Source: Apodemus sylvaticus (lineage: Eukaryota > Chordata > Mammalia > Rodentia > Muridae). From it: a stretch of 64,000 nucleotides of DNA. Positions 32,265 through 44,812 of the stretch are shown here, one piece after another (within the stretch, counting starts at the first letter, position 1; each line of letters starts with the position of its first letter). A program made the position numbers and the translations under genes. The notes under the pieces are model-generated. The model had not been told where the DNA came from and did not search any database. It saw only the letters and a program-made list of their open reading frames with translations. The stretch spans positions 78,658,444 to 78,722,443 of the forward strand of contig NC_067482.1 of the NCBI RefSeq assembly GCF_947179515.1, read 5' to 3'.

Positions 32265-32380
32265 CCAGATAGGATCTCACAATGTAGCTCTGGCTGGGCC
32301 TGGAACTCACTATGTAGACCAGGTTGGCCACAAACTCATAGACATCTGCCTGCCTCTGCCTCCTGAGTGCTGGGATCAAA
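32265..32380 (-). mobile_element. Diverged B1, minus orientation
   Basis: 'gataggatctcacaatgtag' to 'tgcctcctgagtgctgggat' is inverted B1 text with many changes. Confidence 0.8.
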
Positions 32381-33091
32381 ATAATTCTTATTTTTCTTGG
32401 TAATAGCTCCAAAACACAAGAGCAGTAATGCTAGCAATTTTATTGCAGTCTATTTCCATAGTTATAATTTTATTATTGTTGCTATTATCCTTTTATTGTG
32501 CATTATATATTATAATTTACAGGGAAAAATCCTAAAAGTCACAGAATTAGATACATACATGATTGTGGTGGAAAAGTATTTACCACAGATAAGGAAGGAC
32601 AATTGTGCATTGTTGAGACTCTTCAAGGATTCATATGTACATTATAGGTTATAGCTTGAGATTAAGAAATGGGCGTTTCTTAAGAAACAGGTGGGATATT
32701 TCTCTGTCTCCTTTTCTCTCATGAACACACATACACTTATTACACACATATGCAAGTATACATGTGTGCACACACAAACATACATACACACACACAGAGA
32801 CTCTCTATATAGCTTAAATTTTCCTAAAATTTACTATGTAGACCAGGCTAAGCTCAAGCTAGAGATATTCCTGCTTCTGCTTCTTCAGTATTGAGTTCAA
32901 AAGGCTAGCCTTGGCTACCCAGGGAGTTTAAAGACCAAAAGTTCTTAACTCTTCTAAGAAGGCTGTGGATTTAGACTCCAGCAGGTTTTTAGGGCCCACC
33001 TGGGGGAGGGCAGTAAAAATCAGCCTTTGGCTGCTGGCTTCGTCAGGGTTTCTTGTTTTGTTTTGTTTTGGGGAGGGTTGTTTGTTTTAAC

Positions 33092-33670
33092 AGATCTAGC
33101 CTCAAGTTTATTTGTAAAAACAGCATAGGACATTGGTCATCTGCAAACAGTGTGTGGGTAGGTGTGTCCCAGCAGTCCATCTGTCTTCACATTGGCAGGA
33201 GCCATTTCTATGGGGCCTTCACAGGGGCCTTGGCACCTTTGGGAGCCTTAGCTGGAGCTGTGGCCTCTGCCTTGGTTTGAACCTTGGGCTTTGGTTGGCA
33301 GAGCCTGTGCCCCTTGGCCATGTAGCTTCGAATCTGCTTCCCAAGCTTGGGGTGAGCGAGGAAAGCCAGGCGGCTGAGTTTGCGGCTGGGGCCCTTTGGC
33401 ATCTTGGGCTTGATGGCCCGGGGCTTCACAAGGGCCTTGATGGACTCTGCGTACACACACTGCCTTTGCACTGTTGGCCTGCATCTTCTTCTGCCTTTCT
33501 TGTTGTGCTTCTTGGCAAAGCACATGTTCAAGAACTTGGGGTCGGCCCCCTTAAGAGATTCATGTCTTTGTGACCGGGTTTTCTTGATGCCATTTGTGGG
33601 ACTGGTTGTGTGTGGTGTGGTTCTTGGACTTGGCCATGTCTGCACAGTAACCCGTGGCTCCGGCAGCATC
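33092..33670 (-). pseudogene. Rpl29-ps: Rpl29 (eL29) processed pseudogene
   Basis: Intronless minus-strand copy of the 60S ribosomal protein L29 mRNA. The ATG equivalent is at 33637, the stop equivalent at 33208-33210, and a 3' UTR follows with AATAAA (plus-strand TTTATT, 33107-33112). Recognisable peptides include GADPKFL, FAKKHNKKG, ALVKPRAIKPKMPKGP, LAFLAHPKLGKQIRSYMAKG and LCQPKPKVQTKAEATAPAK. The frame is broken near the start by a deletion of about 11 bp between two AAATGGCA motifs. A further local frame shift lies in the KKMQANSAKAV segment, along with substitutions, so no full-length product is possible. Introns are absent. A decayed poly-A and flanking repeats mark it as a retrocopy. 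Confidence 0.93.
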
Positions 33671-33682
33671 TGAGACCATCCA

Positions 33683-34066
33683 GCTTAATCAGGGTTTCTA
33701 TTCCTGCACAAACATCATGATCAAGGAGCAAGTTGGGGAGGAAAGGGTTTATTCAGCTTACACTTCATTGCTGTTCATCACCAAAGGAAGTCAGGACTGG
33801 AACTCAAGCAGGGCAGGAAGCAGGAACCATGGAGGGATGTTTCTTACTGGCTTGATTTCCCTGCCTTGCTTAGCTTGCTCTCTTATAGAACTCAAGACTA
33901 TCAGCCCAGGAATGGCACCACCCACAAGGGGCCCTCCCCACTTGATCACTAATTGAGAAAATGCCCCATAGCTGGATCTCATGGAGGCACTTCCCCAATT
34001 GAAGCTCCTTTCTTTGTAACAATTATAGCCTGTGTCAAGTTGATACATAAAACCAGCTAGTCCAGC
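33683..34066 (+). repeat. Rodent interspersed repeat, family copy 2
   Basis: Same order as copy 1 ('atcagggtttctattcctgc' to 'tgtgtcaagttgatacataa'), directly next to the Rpl29 retrocopy. Confidence 0.75.
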
Positions 34067-34677
34067 TGCTATCACCAGTTATTGTTCAGGTGCTAGCAGG
34101 GCAGAAGCCCAACCTACAACTACCTTTTCCTTCCCTGGGAGACAAGTCTGGGAAACCCAGTCCTCTGATTTGCTAAGGGAGATATTGAGCCTGATTGGAG
34201 GGAGAACTTCCTGTATATTGTTGAGTGGCCTAGCTGAGTTAATGCCAAGACAGGGATATTGAGTTGATACTTTGAGCTGTGAGTAGACAGGTCCTAGACC
34301 TCAGCTCTCTTTGCCCTCAGGATAGGAAGAGCTGACATTTCTGGGCCCGGCTGGAGTTCCAAAGTGCCTTGTACCTTTATCATGTTTGATCATTATTGGA
34401 TAAAGGAAGCAGTGGTTGGTGGGAGGGCCAGCTCTAAACTTCAAATCTGGGAGCGAGTTTGCAAACTGAGCGGCCTCACCCACCTGTATGTCCATCATGT
34501 TTTGGCTTTGAGTTTATTTTATTATTTTAAAATTAATTTATTTATTATGGCTGGTAAGACACACAGAGACACACACAGAGACAGGGACCGAGAGACAAGA
34601 GACAGTGTAAACAGGGAGCCTGCGAGTGGAGGTCAACTTTCAGTAGTCAGTTCTCTCTTTGCATGTGCTATGGGGCT

Positions 34678-35075
34678 TGTCTTAGCCATGGTGTCTATTC
34701 CTGCACAAACATCATGACCACGAAGCATGTTGGGGAGGAAAGGGTTTATTGAGCTTACACTTCCATGCTGCTGTTCATCAATAAAGGAAGTCAGGACCGG
34801 AACTCAAGCAGGTCAGGAAGCAGGAGCTGATACAGAGGCCATGGAGGGATGTTTCTTACTGGCTTGCTTCCCCTGGTTTGATCAGCCTGCTCTCTTATAG
34901 AACCCAGGACTACCAGCCCATAAATGGCACCACCCACAAGGGACCCTCCCCCTTGATCACTAATTGAGAAAATGTCCACAGCTGAATCTCATGGAGGCAC
35001 TTCCCCAACTGAAGCTCCTTTCTCTGTAGTAACTCCAGTCTTTGTCAAGTTGACACACAAAACCAGCCAGTACAG
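34678..35075 (+). repeat. Rodent interspersed repeat, family copy 3
   Basis: 'gtcttagccatggtgtctat' to 'gtcaagttgacacacaaaac'. It is more similar to copy 1 than to copies 4 and 5. Confidence 0.75.
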
Positions 35076-35159
35076 GGCTCAACACAGGGCATGGGGCTTG
35101 CTGAGCAAGAACTTTTACATTTTGAATTCTCTAGCCTTCTCTTTCTTGGCTTTTAAAAA

Positions 35160-35325
35160 ATTCTCTTTTAGGATGTGGTGGCCCACACTGCAATGCCTGC
35201 ATTTGCGAGGTAGAGGCAGGCATGTCTGGTCCAAGGTAACCCTCGGCTACAGAGATATGACCAGCTTGGACTATGTATGAAAAAAACAAAAACAAACAAA
35301 CAAACCCTTAAAAAGTTGAAAGTTA
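35160..35325 (+). mobile_element. B1-like SINE, diverged
   Basis: 'aggatgtggtggcccacact', 'gaggtagaggcaggcatgtc' and an A-rich tail indicate a decayed B1. Confidence 0.65.
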
Positions 35326-35944
35326 AGTCAGTTTAGAAGACTAAATCAGGGTAAGCATATTATTTTGTGTTGTAATTTCAAGTACACACAGGTAGCTATG
35401 TCCCTCTGTCTCTCTCTATCTTGGAAATAGTCTCAATATAGTGAAGGCTGGTCTTGAACTCATGACCTTCATATCCTCAGAAGCACGAGATACAACTATC
35501 TTGAATAACGTACGGAGTGTAGCAGTTTCCTTTCTCAGGCCTGGAACACTGTTGGAGGAAGGCCTTGTCTGTTTCTGTCACTTACTGCCACCCACAGGCC
35601 CCAGGTGTCACTCAGCACCTCCAGGCATACTGAGTAATTGCTGACCTGGCTCCAGAAGGAACTAGTCTCAACAGGACTCTCCTAGTGTCTCCCAAACTTA
35701 TAAAATGATATCAGAGGGGAAGTTTGGCCAGGAGGAGGAGGAGGAAATCACGTTGGTGAGGATGGGCGGATGCTCCGGGGGGCACGAGCAAAGGCAGGAT
35801 GCAAACAGACCAGCTAGGTGCAGGTCAAAGCTATTCAAGGTCAGAGCTGGGGCCGCGGGATAACAGTGGAAACCCTGGTCAGCTTTACATAGAAGCATAG
35901 GCCCCACTTCAGGATCAGCAACACTGAAGGGTAAGGGGTTGTAT

Positions 35945-36215
35945 TCATTACATTTCTCTTGCTGTTAAAAAACCACCACAACCAAGGCGATTTATATATA
36001 AAGAGTTTGTTTGGGCTTATGATTCTAGAAGCTGCAGTCCATGATGGAGGAGCAGGATGCAGAGGGCTCGCATGGCAAACCATGAAGACAGAAAACTGGG
36101 GACATGTTGAAACCTCAAAGCCACCCCCACTGCTGTGCTTCTACCCGTAAAGCCACACGTCCTAGGCCTTCCCAAACAGCACTACCCACTGGGGACCAAG
36201 GTTTGGATGCCAGGG
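35945..36215 (+). repeat. Second type of rodent interspersed repeat
   Basis: 'ttacatttctcttgctgtta', 'gtttgtttgggcttatgatt' and 'cttcccaaacagcactaccc' match the outer pieces seen around 26.9-27.4 kb. The family name is not certain. Confidence 0.6.
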
Positions 36216-36227
36216 CCTATGGAGGTG

Positions 36228-36640
36228 CCTTAGTCAGGTTACTATTGTTGTGATGAAACATTATGATTAAAGCAGCTTGGGAGGAAAGGTTTATTTGGCT
36301 TACACTTCCACATCACAGTTCATCATTCAAGAAAGTCGAGACGAGAACTCCAGCAGGGCTGGGACCTGGAGGCAGGAGCTGATGCGGAGGCCATGGAGGG
36401 TGCTGCTGACTGGCTCGTCTTCCACGGCTCGCTCAGCCTGCTTTCTTATCGAGCCCAGAACACCAGCCCAGGGATGGCCCCACCCACAATGACCTGGGTC
36501 CTCCCCCATCAATCATCAATTTTTAAAAAAAACCTGCCTACAGCCCAATCTTATGAAAGCATTTTCTCAATTGATGCTCCCTCCTTTCAGATGACTCTAG
36601 CTTGTGTCAAGTTGACACAAACCTAGCCAGCACAGGGGTC
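36228..36640 (+). repeat. Rodent interspersed repeat, family copy 4
   Basis: 'ccttagtcaggttactattg' to 'tgtgtcaagttgacacaaac'. It is an older relative of copies 1-3. Confidence 0.75.
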
Positions 36641-36832
36641 TCATTCAAACCACCACGGGTACAATAATCTCCACTCACAACAAGGATTGTAAGGCACACA
36701 AAGATTATGGAGCCACACATAATCACGCCATGCGTCTTAGGTCAGGGCTTACTCTGCAGTAGACAAGCAGCTGACGTTTGTAGAATAAAAGTAGAAAGTA
36801 TGCTGTTTGGTAACATGTTTTAAAAACTGTGC

Positions 36833-37180
36833 CTGGGCTGGAGAGGTGGCTCAGCAGTTAAGAGCACTGACTGCTCTCCCAAAGGTCCTGAGTTCAAACC
36901 CTAACAGCCACGTGGTGGCTCACAACCATCTGTAATGAGGTCTGATGCTCTCTTTTGGTGCGCCTGAAGACAACTACAGTGGTTTTTCTGTTTGTTTTTT
37001 TGTTTGGTTTTGGTTTTTCGAGACAGGGTTTCTCTGTATAGCCCTGGAACTCATTCTGTAGACCAGGAAGTCCTTGAACTCAGAAATCTGCCTGCCTCTG
37101 CCTCCCAAATGCTGGGATTAAAGGCATGAGCCACCACTGTCTGGCAGCTACAGTGTTCTTACATTTAACAATAAATAAAT
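36833..37180 (+). mobile_element. B2 SINE with an inverted B1 nested inside
   Basis: The B2 starts 'gctggagaggtggctcagca' and is cut after 'acaactacagtg'. It continues after an inverted B1 (36982-37145) with 'gctacagtgttcttacattt'. CTACAGTG is duplicated at the junctions. A further partial B2 follows at 37190-37262. Confidence 0.9.
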
Positions 37181-37262
37181 CTTGGGGCCAGATCGAGCAG
37201 AGGTTGAGTTCAGTTCCCAGCAACCATATCATCACAGCTACAGTGTACTCATATACATAAAA

Positions 37263-39580
37263 TTATTATTATTAATGAACTGTGCTGAGAAATTTACATC
37301 TATGCCTGGTGTTCAGAATCTCCCCCAGAACACTAATTACAAAGCAGTGCCTTGCAAAGGAGAAAGCCAGTTGACCCTTCTTTGAACCAAGTGATCAACG
37401 TTCACATGACCAGTAATAAATAGGACTGACAAATAGTAGCATTTGATCTAATGCATTAAGAAGGGCATGCGATTGCTTCTCTGATGTTCTTCCCAGAAGA
37501 GCAAAAATTTGGTCTAGACACGAGGAAGAAAAAACCTCAGTCATTCAAGTAGAACAGTAAGGGTCGAAGTCATAAGCGAAATGAGAGGTACCGTCTCAGA
37601 TTGCAGCAGACAAGCAAGACATCAGTAAGTGCAGTGTGGAATTCTGGATGTGGTCTGAATGAAAATGGGAGAACTCTAAGAAGATTATGCCCCACTGTGA
37701 GGGCTCATGCTGAGATCCTGGCAGGCTGAGGCAGGAGGATCACCATGAGTTTAAGGCCAGCCTGGGCTATACAGTAAAGCCTTATCTCAAATGTAGATAA
37801 ACAGGGCAGGTGAGATACTGGAGGAGGTAAAGGCTCTTGCCCTCAAGCCTGACCCCGAGTTTGCTCCCTGGAACTTTCCAGGTGGAAGGAGAGAACAGGA
37901 GAGCGAAGAGGCAGGGCCGAGGCATCAGTCCGCGGAGCTGCAGCTGTTTGGACTGCTGGGCCTGAGTGCTAGTCTTCTGAAGAGTTGTGGACACGCTTAG
38001 ACACTGAGCTGCCTCTCCAGCCCCACAGACAAGGACCTTATGTAGCTTAGGCGGGCTTGGAACTGATGGTCCTCTGCCTTCCTTCTCCTCCCGAGATAAC
38101 AATTTCAAGTACACTTCACCACACCCAACCAAAATGAACTCTTTTTGTTTTGTGTTTCGGTTGTCGGTATTACTGAGGCTGAGAGAGTCTTACTCTATTA
38201 GTCAGGCTGCCTTAGGACTGATTATGTAAGCCTGGCTGACTTCAAACTCAAGGCAATCCTTCTGCCTCAGCCTCCAGAATGCTATGATTACAGGTATGAG
38301 CTACCATGTCTACCTTTTCTTATATATAAATTCTATCTCCGTTAAAAACAAAAAACCCTCTACAGATCTTGATGAAGTGAGACACTAATATATAATCTTC
38401 AGCCTACACTTTCCCGCCTACAGGGCTGGGCCCTAGGACCACTGATCTCAGTTTCAAAGCCTAGTTCAAATACTTTCACTTTCAAAAAGCTGTCCTGATT
38501 TCTGCAGACTTGCCGGCTTCCTCCCTGGACCCACGCAACACTTCTGCGTGCCTACTACAGCACGCATCGCCTCCACATGGGACGTCAGAGCAGTGTGAAC
38601 TCACTCCCCTCCTCCCCTCTGCCTCTCTCATCTTCTGACTCCTAACCTCAAGGGTGTTTATGAAACGTTTTTATTACATTTATTCATTTACTTCTTTGTT
38701 CCGGCACGCACTCGCACGCCTGCACGTGTTCTCTCTTCGCACCACGTGGATCCCAGAGACTGAGGACCTGTCATCAAGCCGACATCAGGCAGTCAGCAGG
38801 CCCTTCCACGGACCCTCTCACAGGCCCAGCTGCCTGTTGTGCCTCACAACTGGTTGGGTCATAGGTAGACTTGTGACTCAGCTGGGCCAGTACATACCTT
38901 CCGAGGTTGTTTTCTCTCTCAGGCTAGAAGTGAAAACCTCTTGGTTGGTGAGGTCTCTGGTTGCTGAAGCCATGCATAAGATATGAAATATAAAAGACAT
39001 TTGGCCCCGGAGTTCCCTCCTAAATGAGAAATATACCCTATCTATAGGTAAAGGAGTATGACCACTAGTAAAAGAATTTGAGAGACAGTGGGGAGGGAGG
39101 GAGGAAGAGAGAGAGAGAGATTGAGAGAGGGAGATGCCTGATTTTATTACTCCCCTAGTGCTGGGGGTTTGAACCCAGAACTTTACTCATGCTAGGTAAA
39201 CACTGAGCATACAGCTACATGCAGCATGGCCCTTCCATTTCTTAAAAACAAACAAACAAAAAAACAGAAAACAAAAAACCCTCAATTTATTTTTAATTAA
39301 TTGTCACCATAATTATTGAATTATGAAAGAGGGTCTTATGGAGCCCTGGCTGGCCTTGAATTTAGGTTCCTCTGCCTCCACCCCCCCACGCTCCCCCCAC
39401 CCCCGATGCTGGGATTACAGGACTGGGCCACCATACTTGGCTGTTTTACATATTCTTGAAGTTTTCTATCCTTGCCAGAGGGAGTGATTGATGCCTATAT
39501 CAGCTACATAGCACCAGACACCAATGGTCACTCCACTAAAACTTCCTTCCTCTTGGCTTTTTTTGTTTGGTTGGTTGGTT
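37263..39580. other. Intergenic DNA with old SINE fragments
   Basis: Unique sequence mixed with B1-like (37685-37795), B3-like (37800-38035) and inverted B1-like (38160-38320) pieces. No gene is supported. Confidence 0.5.
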
Positions 39581-39584
39581 TTGG

Positions 39585-39745
39585 ATTTGGTTTTTTTTTT
39601 TTTTTTTCAAGACAAGGTTTCTCTGTGTAGCCCTGGCTATCCTGGAACTCACTCTACAGAGCAGGCTGGCCTCGAACTCAGAAATCTGCCTTCCTCTGCG
39701 TCCCAAAGTGCTGGGATTACAGGCATGCACCACCACTGCCCGGCG
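39585..39745 (-). mobile_element. B1 SINE, minus orientation
   Basis: A T17 run is followed by 'caagacaaggtttctctgtg' and 'gtgctgggattacaggcatg', a well-preserved inverted B1. Confidence 0.95.
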
Positions 39746-40458
39746 CTCTGCTAGTGTGTTTTATGAGATGGTGGTAACGGTAGCAAGTGGACTTTATTTT
39801 TTCCCTTTCCCTTGGTGTCTGCCCCATTTGAGGAGGAAGCTTTCTAGGAGGGGGACCTCTCAGAGTCGGAGGTCCTGCTGGATAAAGGCTCCTCTGGGGC
39901 ACAGTGCCTGGTGGGTAGGTGTCCAGGCGATGAGCGAGGTGAGCTAACAGGCTTAGGGAGCAGCTCTGGCCTCCTGACTGTCATGTGGGGTGATCTGAGT
40001 CAGAATGGGTCCAGCTTGCTCATTTACCCAAACCTTTTATGCGTTTCCAAAGCAGACCTAATTCACTTATTTGAAAAATGTCCAAAAGAAAGATGCCCTC
40101 CTTGCTTGACCTCCTGATCTCCACTTTTATTCTTCTCCATTGCTGGAGACAGAAGCTAAGGGCCACTCTACCTGAGAGCAGCCCCGCCCAGCCCTCTGAC
40201 CTTTCAAGTAGATTTCAGATTAACATCTTCCTCTATCTTGGTCATCTGTGTAGGGGTGAGAGGAGAGGTGAGGCCTCCCCCTCTCAGGAGTGTCAGAAGC
40301 CAGCCCTGCAGTGGGGGAAGAGCCCAGGAATGAGAGCCAGACAGCCCTGTGGTTCACCGTCGGTTTCTTCTCTGGTTGACTCAAGCAACTTAATTCATTT
40401 TTCCAAGCACAGTTTCCCTTTCGGTGAAAGAAGGATGACTATCTAGCCTATTTATTCA

Positions 40459-40461
40459 TGT

Positions 40462-40540
<79 letters not shown>
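40459..40540 (+). repeat. Compound (GT)n(GA)n microsatellite
   Basis: GT repeats turn directly into a GA run ending at about 40540. Such compound tracts are usually polymorphic. Confidence 0.97.
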
Positions 40541-40541
<1 letters not shown>

Positions 40542-40897
40542 AGTTCTCATGCATCTAAGACTGGCTTCCAGCTCTTCAATCTTGTGTCTTTACTTCCAAG
40601 TTCTTCGATTTAGACACGCGCCACCATGAGTTAGAGGTATTTGTTTTTGAGTCAGGATCTCAATGTGCAGCCTGGGCTGCTGTGGAGCCCCAGATCCTCC
40701 TGCCTCGACTTCCTGAGTGCTACAGACAAGCATCGACACATCCTGCTACCCTACATTTGGCTCAAGGTTGTCCCGAAGAGCTGTAAAAGGCTTTGGCAAC
40801 TGTGTGGAAACAGGAAGTTTGTATAACATGTGCCAAGTATGACTCACAAAAACTGTCCAGGATGCTTGAAGGGGCAGCATGAAGTCTTAGAGATGAG

Positions 40898-41135
40898 AAT
40901 GACCGGCATGGTGGCTCACACTTTTAACCCAAATTCTTGGGGGGCAAAGGCAGGCAAATCTTTGAGTTCAAGGCCAGCCTGGTCTACAGAGAGAGTTCCA
41001 CATGGCTATATAGAGAAATTCTGTCTGTCTTGGAAAGAAAAAAAAAAGAAGGAAGAAAGGAAGGAAGGAGGGAAGGAAGGAAAGAATGAAGGAAGGAAGG
41101 AAGGAAGGAAGGAAGGAAGGAAGGAAGGAAGGAAA
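40898..41135 (+). mobile_element. B1 SINE with expanded (GGAA)n tail
   Basis: A B1 ('catggtggctcacactttta' to 'gaaattctgtctgtcttgg') is followed by about 100 bp of GGAA/GAAA repeats up to 41135, probably grown from its A-rich tail. Confidence 0.9.
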
Positions 41136-41777
41136 ATGGTGGATCACAGTGGTGCATACACAGGTTCTTGGAAGACAAAGGCAGGTAGGTGGATCTGTGG
41201 GGTTTGAGGCCAGCATCTATGTAGCTGGTTTCAGGCCAGCCAGGGCCACATAGTGAGACTGTCTAAAGGGGAGGGGGCTGGTGGTGGAAGAGAGTGGAAA
41301 CTTCAAAGTTTCCTAGTCCTGTCTCTTGTCTACATCATTGTTCCTTGATTTGTCATCTGGAAATCTGCTTATGGACTTCTGTAGTCATGCAATATCTTTT
41401 TGATTATTTCAGAATGGGCACTGAAGGATGTATAAAATTTTCAGAGAGAGAGAGAGAGAGAGGCTCTTCAGAGTGTACTGCATAAACAAGTGCTTGGAGT
41501 TAAAATTGCTGTGACATCGCTGAGAGGCATAGGCCTCACATATTTTGTTTTGTGGGGACAATAATAATACTTCAGAGGGGTGAGGTGATAGTCACCTATA
41601 CTCTCAGCATTTGAGAAGTGAAGAAAGGAGGGTCAGATATTCAAGGTCATCTTTGGCTATGTAGTGAGTTTGAGGACAGCCTGGGCCTTGTCTAAAACAA
41701 AGAAAGACAGACAGTCTAACTGGGGTATGGCTTGTAGGTAGAGTCCTTTCCTACCACACACAAGACCCTGGATCCTT

Positions 41778-41872
41778 TTTTATTTTTTATTTATTTATTT
41801 ATTTTTTGGAGACAGAGTTTCTCTGTGTAGCCCTGGCTGTCCTAGAACTCACTCTGTAGACCAGGCTGGCCT
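41778..41872 (-). mobile_element. B1 SINE, minus orientation, partial
   Basis: 'ggagacagagtttctctgtg' to 'agaccaggctggcctcagct' with an upstream (TTTA)n tract. Confidence 0.85.
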
Positions 41873-43534
41873 CAGCTGGATTCTATCTGTAGCACTACAA
41901 GGCTAGCACTTGTGAGATGGAAGCAGGAAGGTTGGAAGTTCAAAGTCATCCTCAGCTACAATAAGGGACATGTGACACAAGAGTCCTTGACTTAAGGCAC
42001 ACATCCCTTTAATCTCAGCACTCAGGAGCCAAAGGCAGGTAGGTATCCGTAAGTTTGAGTCTAACCTGCTCTACGAAGTGGGTTCCAGGCTAGCAAGAGA
42101 GAGTGAGACCCTGTCTCAATAAACAAACAAATGAACAAATGCATTCCCTTGCTCGGTGAGAATTGTACAATATAGGTAGGTTCTTAACTTAGTCTGGTGT
42201 ACACTAATGTTGCTAACAGCACATGCTTTTCTTATGCTATTAACTTTTTTGGCGATAAGATGGGGTTTCAAAGAAGGGATACTGTGGCCCAAGATCATAC
42301 AGTCATCAGTGATTGGGTAGGCCATATCCTTTTTTAATTTTTTGGTGCTGTGGTAATGCCAGACAAATGCACTGAGCTATGCCCTCAGTCCTGAACCCAT
42401 CTCTCTCTCTGACACTAGACCCTAAGGCTGAGGCACTGTGCGGCCTCTCTTTCCAGCCCTAGCCGCCTCACTGACTCAGCAACTGTGGGTGGTCTTACCC
42501 TGTGTGTGTGGGCAACAGAGCTGGAGAGTGGCCTCTCAATTCCTTGGAAACCAAATATGGCCAGTCCTAGTTCTTCAAGGCTAGATCTCCAGGCTGGGCC
42601 TGCTTCTGCCTGCTCCCTGGGCTGTGGGTTCCTAATCACTACTTACCCTCTTGGCTGTTTTCCAGGAAACTCCGAGAATGACTCCATTCAGATAACCTCT
42701 CCTCAGGATATTTCTCAGCAAGTTGCTAAAGTGAACACTAGACCTGGGTCTGCCATCCATGTTGAAGTAATTCTCAACTCTAAGCCCGGAGAGTCTTTCC
42801 CTAAGCGTTTCCTATCCTTCCTCCAGTGTCCTGGGTGAACCTTCATGATCCTGTGACCAGGAGGAAGTCATCCCATCCCTCCCTCCCTCAATCCCTCCAT
42901 CTCCTTCATTCTAAACACCCATCCACTCATCCACCTACCCAACTCACTATCCATCTACCTGCTCACTACCCACTCATGCTAAGAACTTCATATATTCTAG
43001 ATTAGAAACTTCTGATATTGAAGGCCAGGTGCCAAAAGATAAAGTTTCCACCAATATCCACACATATAACAGTCCTAGTGTGCGCCTCCCAAACTAATTA
43101 TTTACTTTTTGATTTCTTACGTTTTTACTATATTTGCACTTGTGCATGTGTGTGTCTCATGTCATAGTATCAGTTGAAGAAAACTTGCAACAGGCACTTC
43201 TCTCCTCCCACCATGTGGCTCCCAGGGTTAAATTAAGGTTGTCACGTGCCTTTAGTGCCTTTATCTGGTGAAGCATCTTGGTGATCTTGTTTTTGGTTTT
43301 GAAACAGTATGTCATGTAGCCCAGACTGGCCTTGAACTTGCTGTGAGGTTGAGGCAGGCTTTAAACTACAGATCCTTCTTTCTTTGCTGTCTGAGTGCTG
43401 GGAACAATTGTGGTTAGGTTCTTCTCATAAATGTGTGTGTTAAAATATAGTCTGCAGTGGGGGCATGGTGGGAGGTTGGGCTTTGGGGAGGCAATTGAAT
43501 GTTGACAGCTCCTGCCAAGAGAGATTAGGGAATT

Positions 43535-43665
43535 ATACATTTTTTGCATGGCCTTGGCTGGCCTGGGATTTACCCTGTAGACCAGGCTGGTCTGGAACTT
43601 ATATACATCCCCCTGCCTCTGCCTCCCAAAGACTGGGACTAAAGGCATGGGCCACCACTCCTGGT
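43535..43665 (-). mobile_element. B1 SINE, minus orientation
   Basis: 'ttgcatggccttggctggcc' to 'actaaaggcatgggccacca' is a diverged inverted B1. Confidence 0.8.
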
Positions 43666-43669
43666 CTTA

Positions 43670-44660
43670 AAGCTAACACTCTTACAGCTAGGTAGAAGTT
43701 CTCAGGTACCAGTGGAAGGGGGTATCGTGTGATAGGCTGCAGGCTGGAGCAGGGGCCCACGTGCCCTTTACTAACAGCCTTTCCAGGCCTTCCCTTCTCC
43801 AGCTACTCTGGGATGCGGCTCCATCCTTTCCCTGCTTCCCGAGTCCAGGGTCTGAGGGTCCCTGTCTTAGTTCAAAGCTTGTACTTTCCAAGGTTCTTAG
43901 TGTCCCCGTGGTGGCGGCAAGCCTGGAAGACTCTCCCATGGTTCACACGGGAAAATCTAGACCTCAGTGCAAGCCCAAGGCCTTATGTTAGAGTAGGTGG
44001 CAGCCCGATTGGGTTTGGCATCAGTCGCTTGAAGGAACTGAGCATGCACTCGGTTAACGCCTCCTGAGATCTAGCGGGAAGTGCTTAGAACTGACAGATC
44101 CCACTTCTGCTAATTGCATGTGCAGCTGTTGGGGAGCCATTTTGCTTCTCTGGAAAGTGGGGCTAGTGCTAGCATCTTCTAAAGGCATGTCAGAGGGTGC
44201 TGTGAGCAGAACTTGTGAAATGCTTTCTGCTGTCCTTGGAACCCGGCAGCTCCCTGGCAATGAATGAGGTGTTCGTCATTCCAAGTGCATCAGTTCTAGA
44301 GCGTAGTGTCAGGCAACACTGTCATACCTGGGTACCAGCCATACTCATTAGGGCAAAATTCCATAACCTAGTGCTACTGCGTGGGCTGAGTCTGTGTTCA
44401 TAGCATCAGTTCTGGTGCACTTTCTGGGGTCTTTAAGAGAGGGTTAGGGAGTCCCATAGTCATTGAGAGTATGTCAGACCACAGTGACCTCCTGGCATTC
44501 CATACTGGTCTTGATGATTCTCCAGTGTTAAGATGAAGGCAGGGCCTGATGGACACATCTGCAGTCCTGGAATGGTTTGAAGGAAAAACTGAGTGTATAA
44601 CAGTAATGAGAGTTTTCCAGGCACGAGCCAGGTCTTCAGTTCAGTCCCTAACACCAGTAA
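43670..44660. other. Intergenic unique DNA with a MIR-like piece
   Basis: Mostly non-repetitive. About 44100-44270 resembles an inverted MIR ('ttttgcttctctggaaagtg'). No gene is seen. Confidence 0.45.
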
Positions 44661-44674
44661 AAGGAAGGGTGCTG

Positions 44675-44812
44675 GCTTCAGTGGCTCGTACAGGTCAACC
44701 TAGCATTTGGGAAGCAGAAGCAGAAGGATCAGGAGTTGAGTTCAAGGTTATCCCTGGCTATATTGCAAAGGAGAGGTCAGCCTGAGTTACATGAAATGCT
44801 GTGTCAGCAACA
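44675..44812 (+). mobile_element. Diverged B1-like SINE
   Basis: 'gtgctggcttcagtggctcg' to 'catgaaatgctgtgtcagca' keeps the B1 order. Confidence 0.65.
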
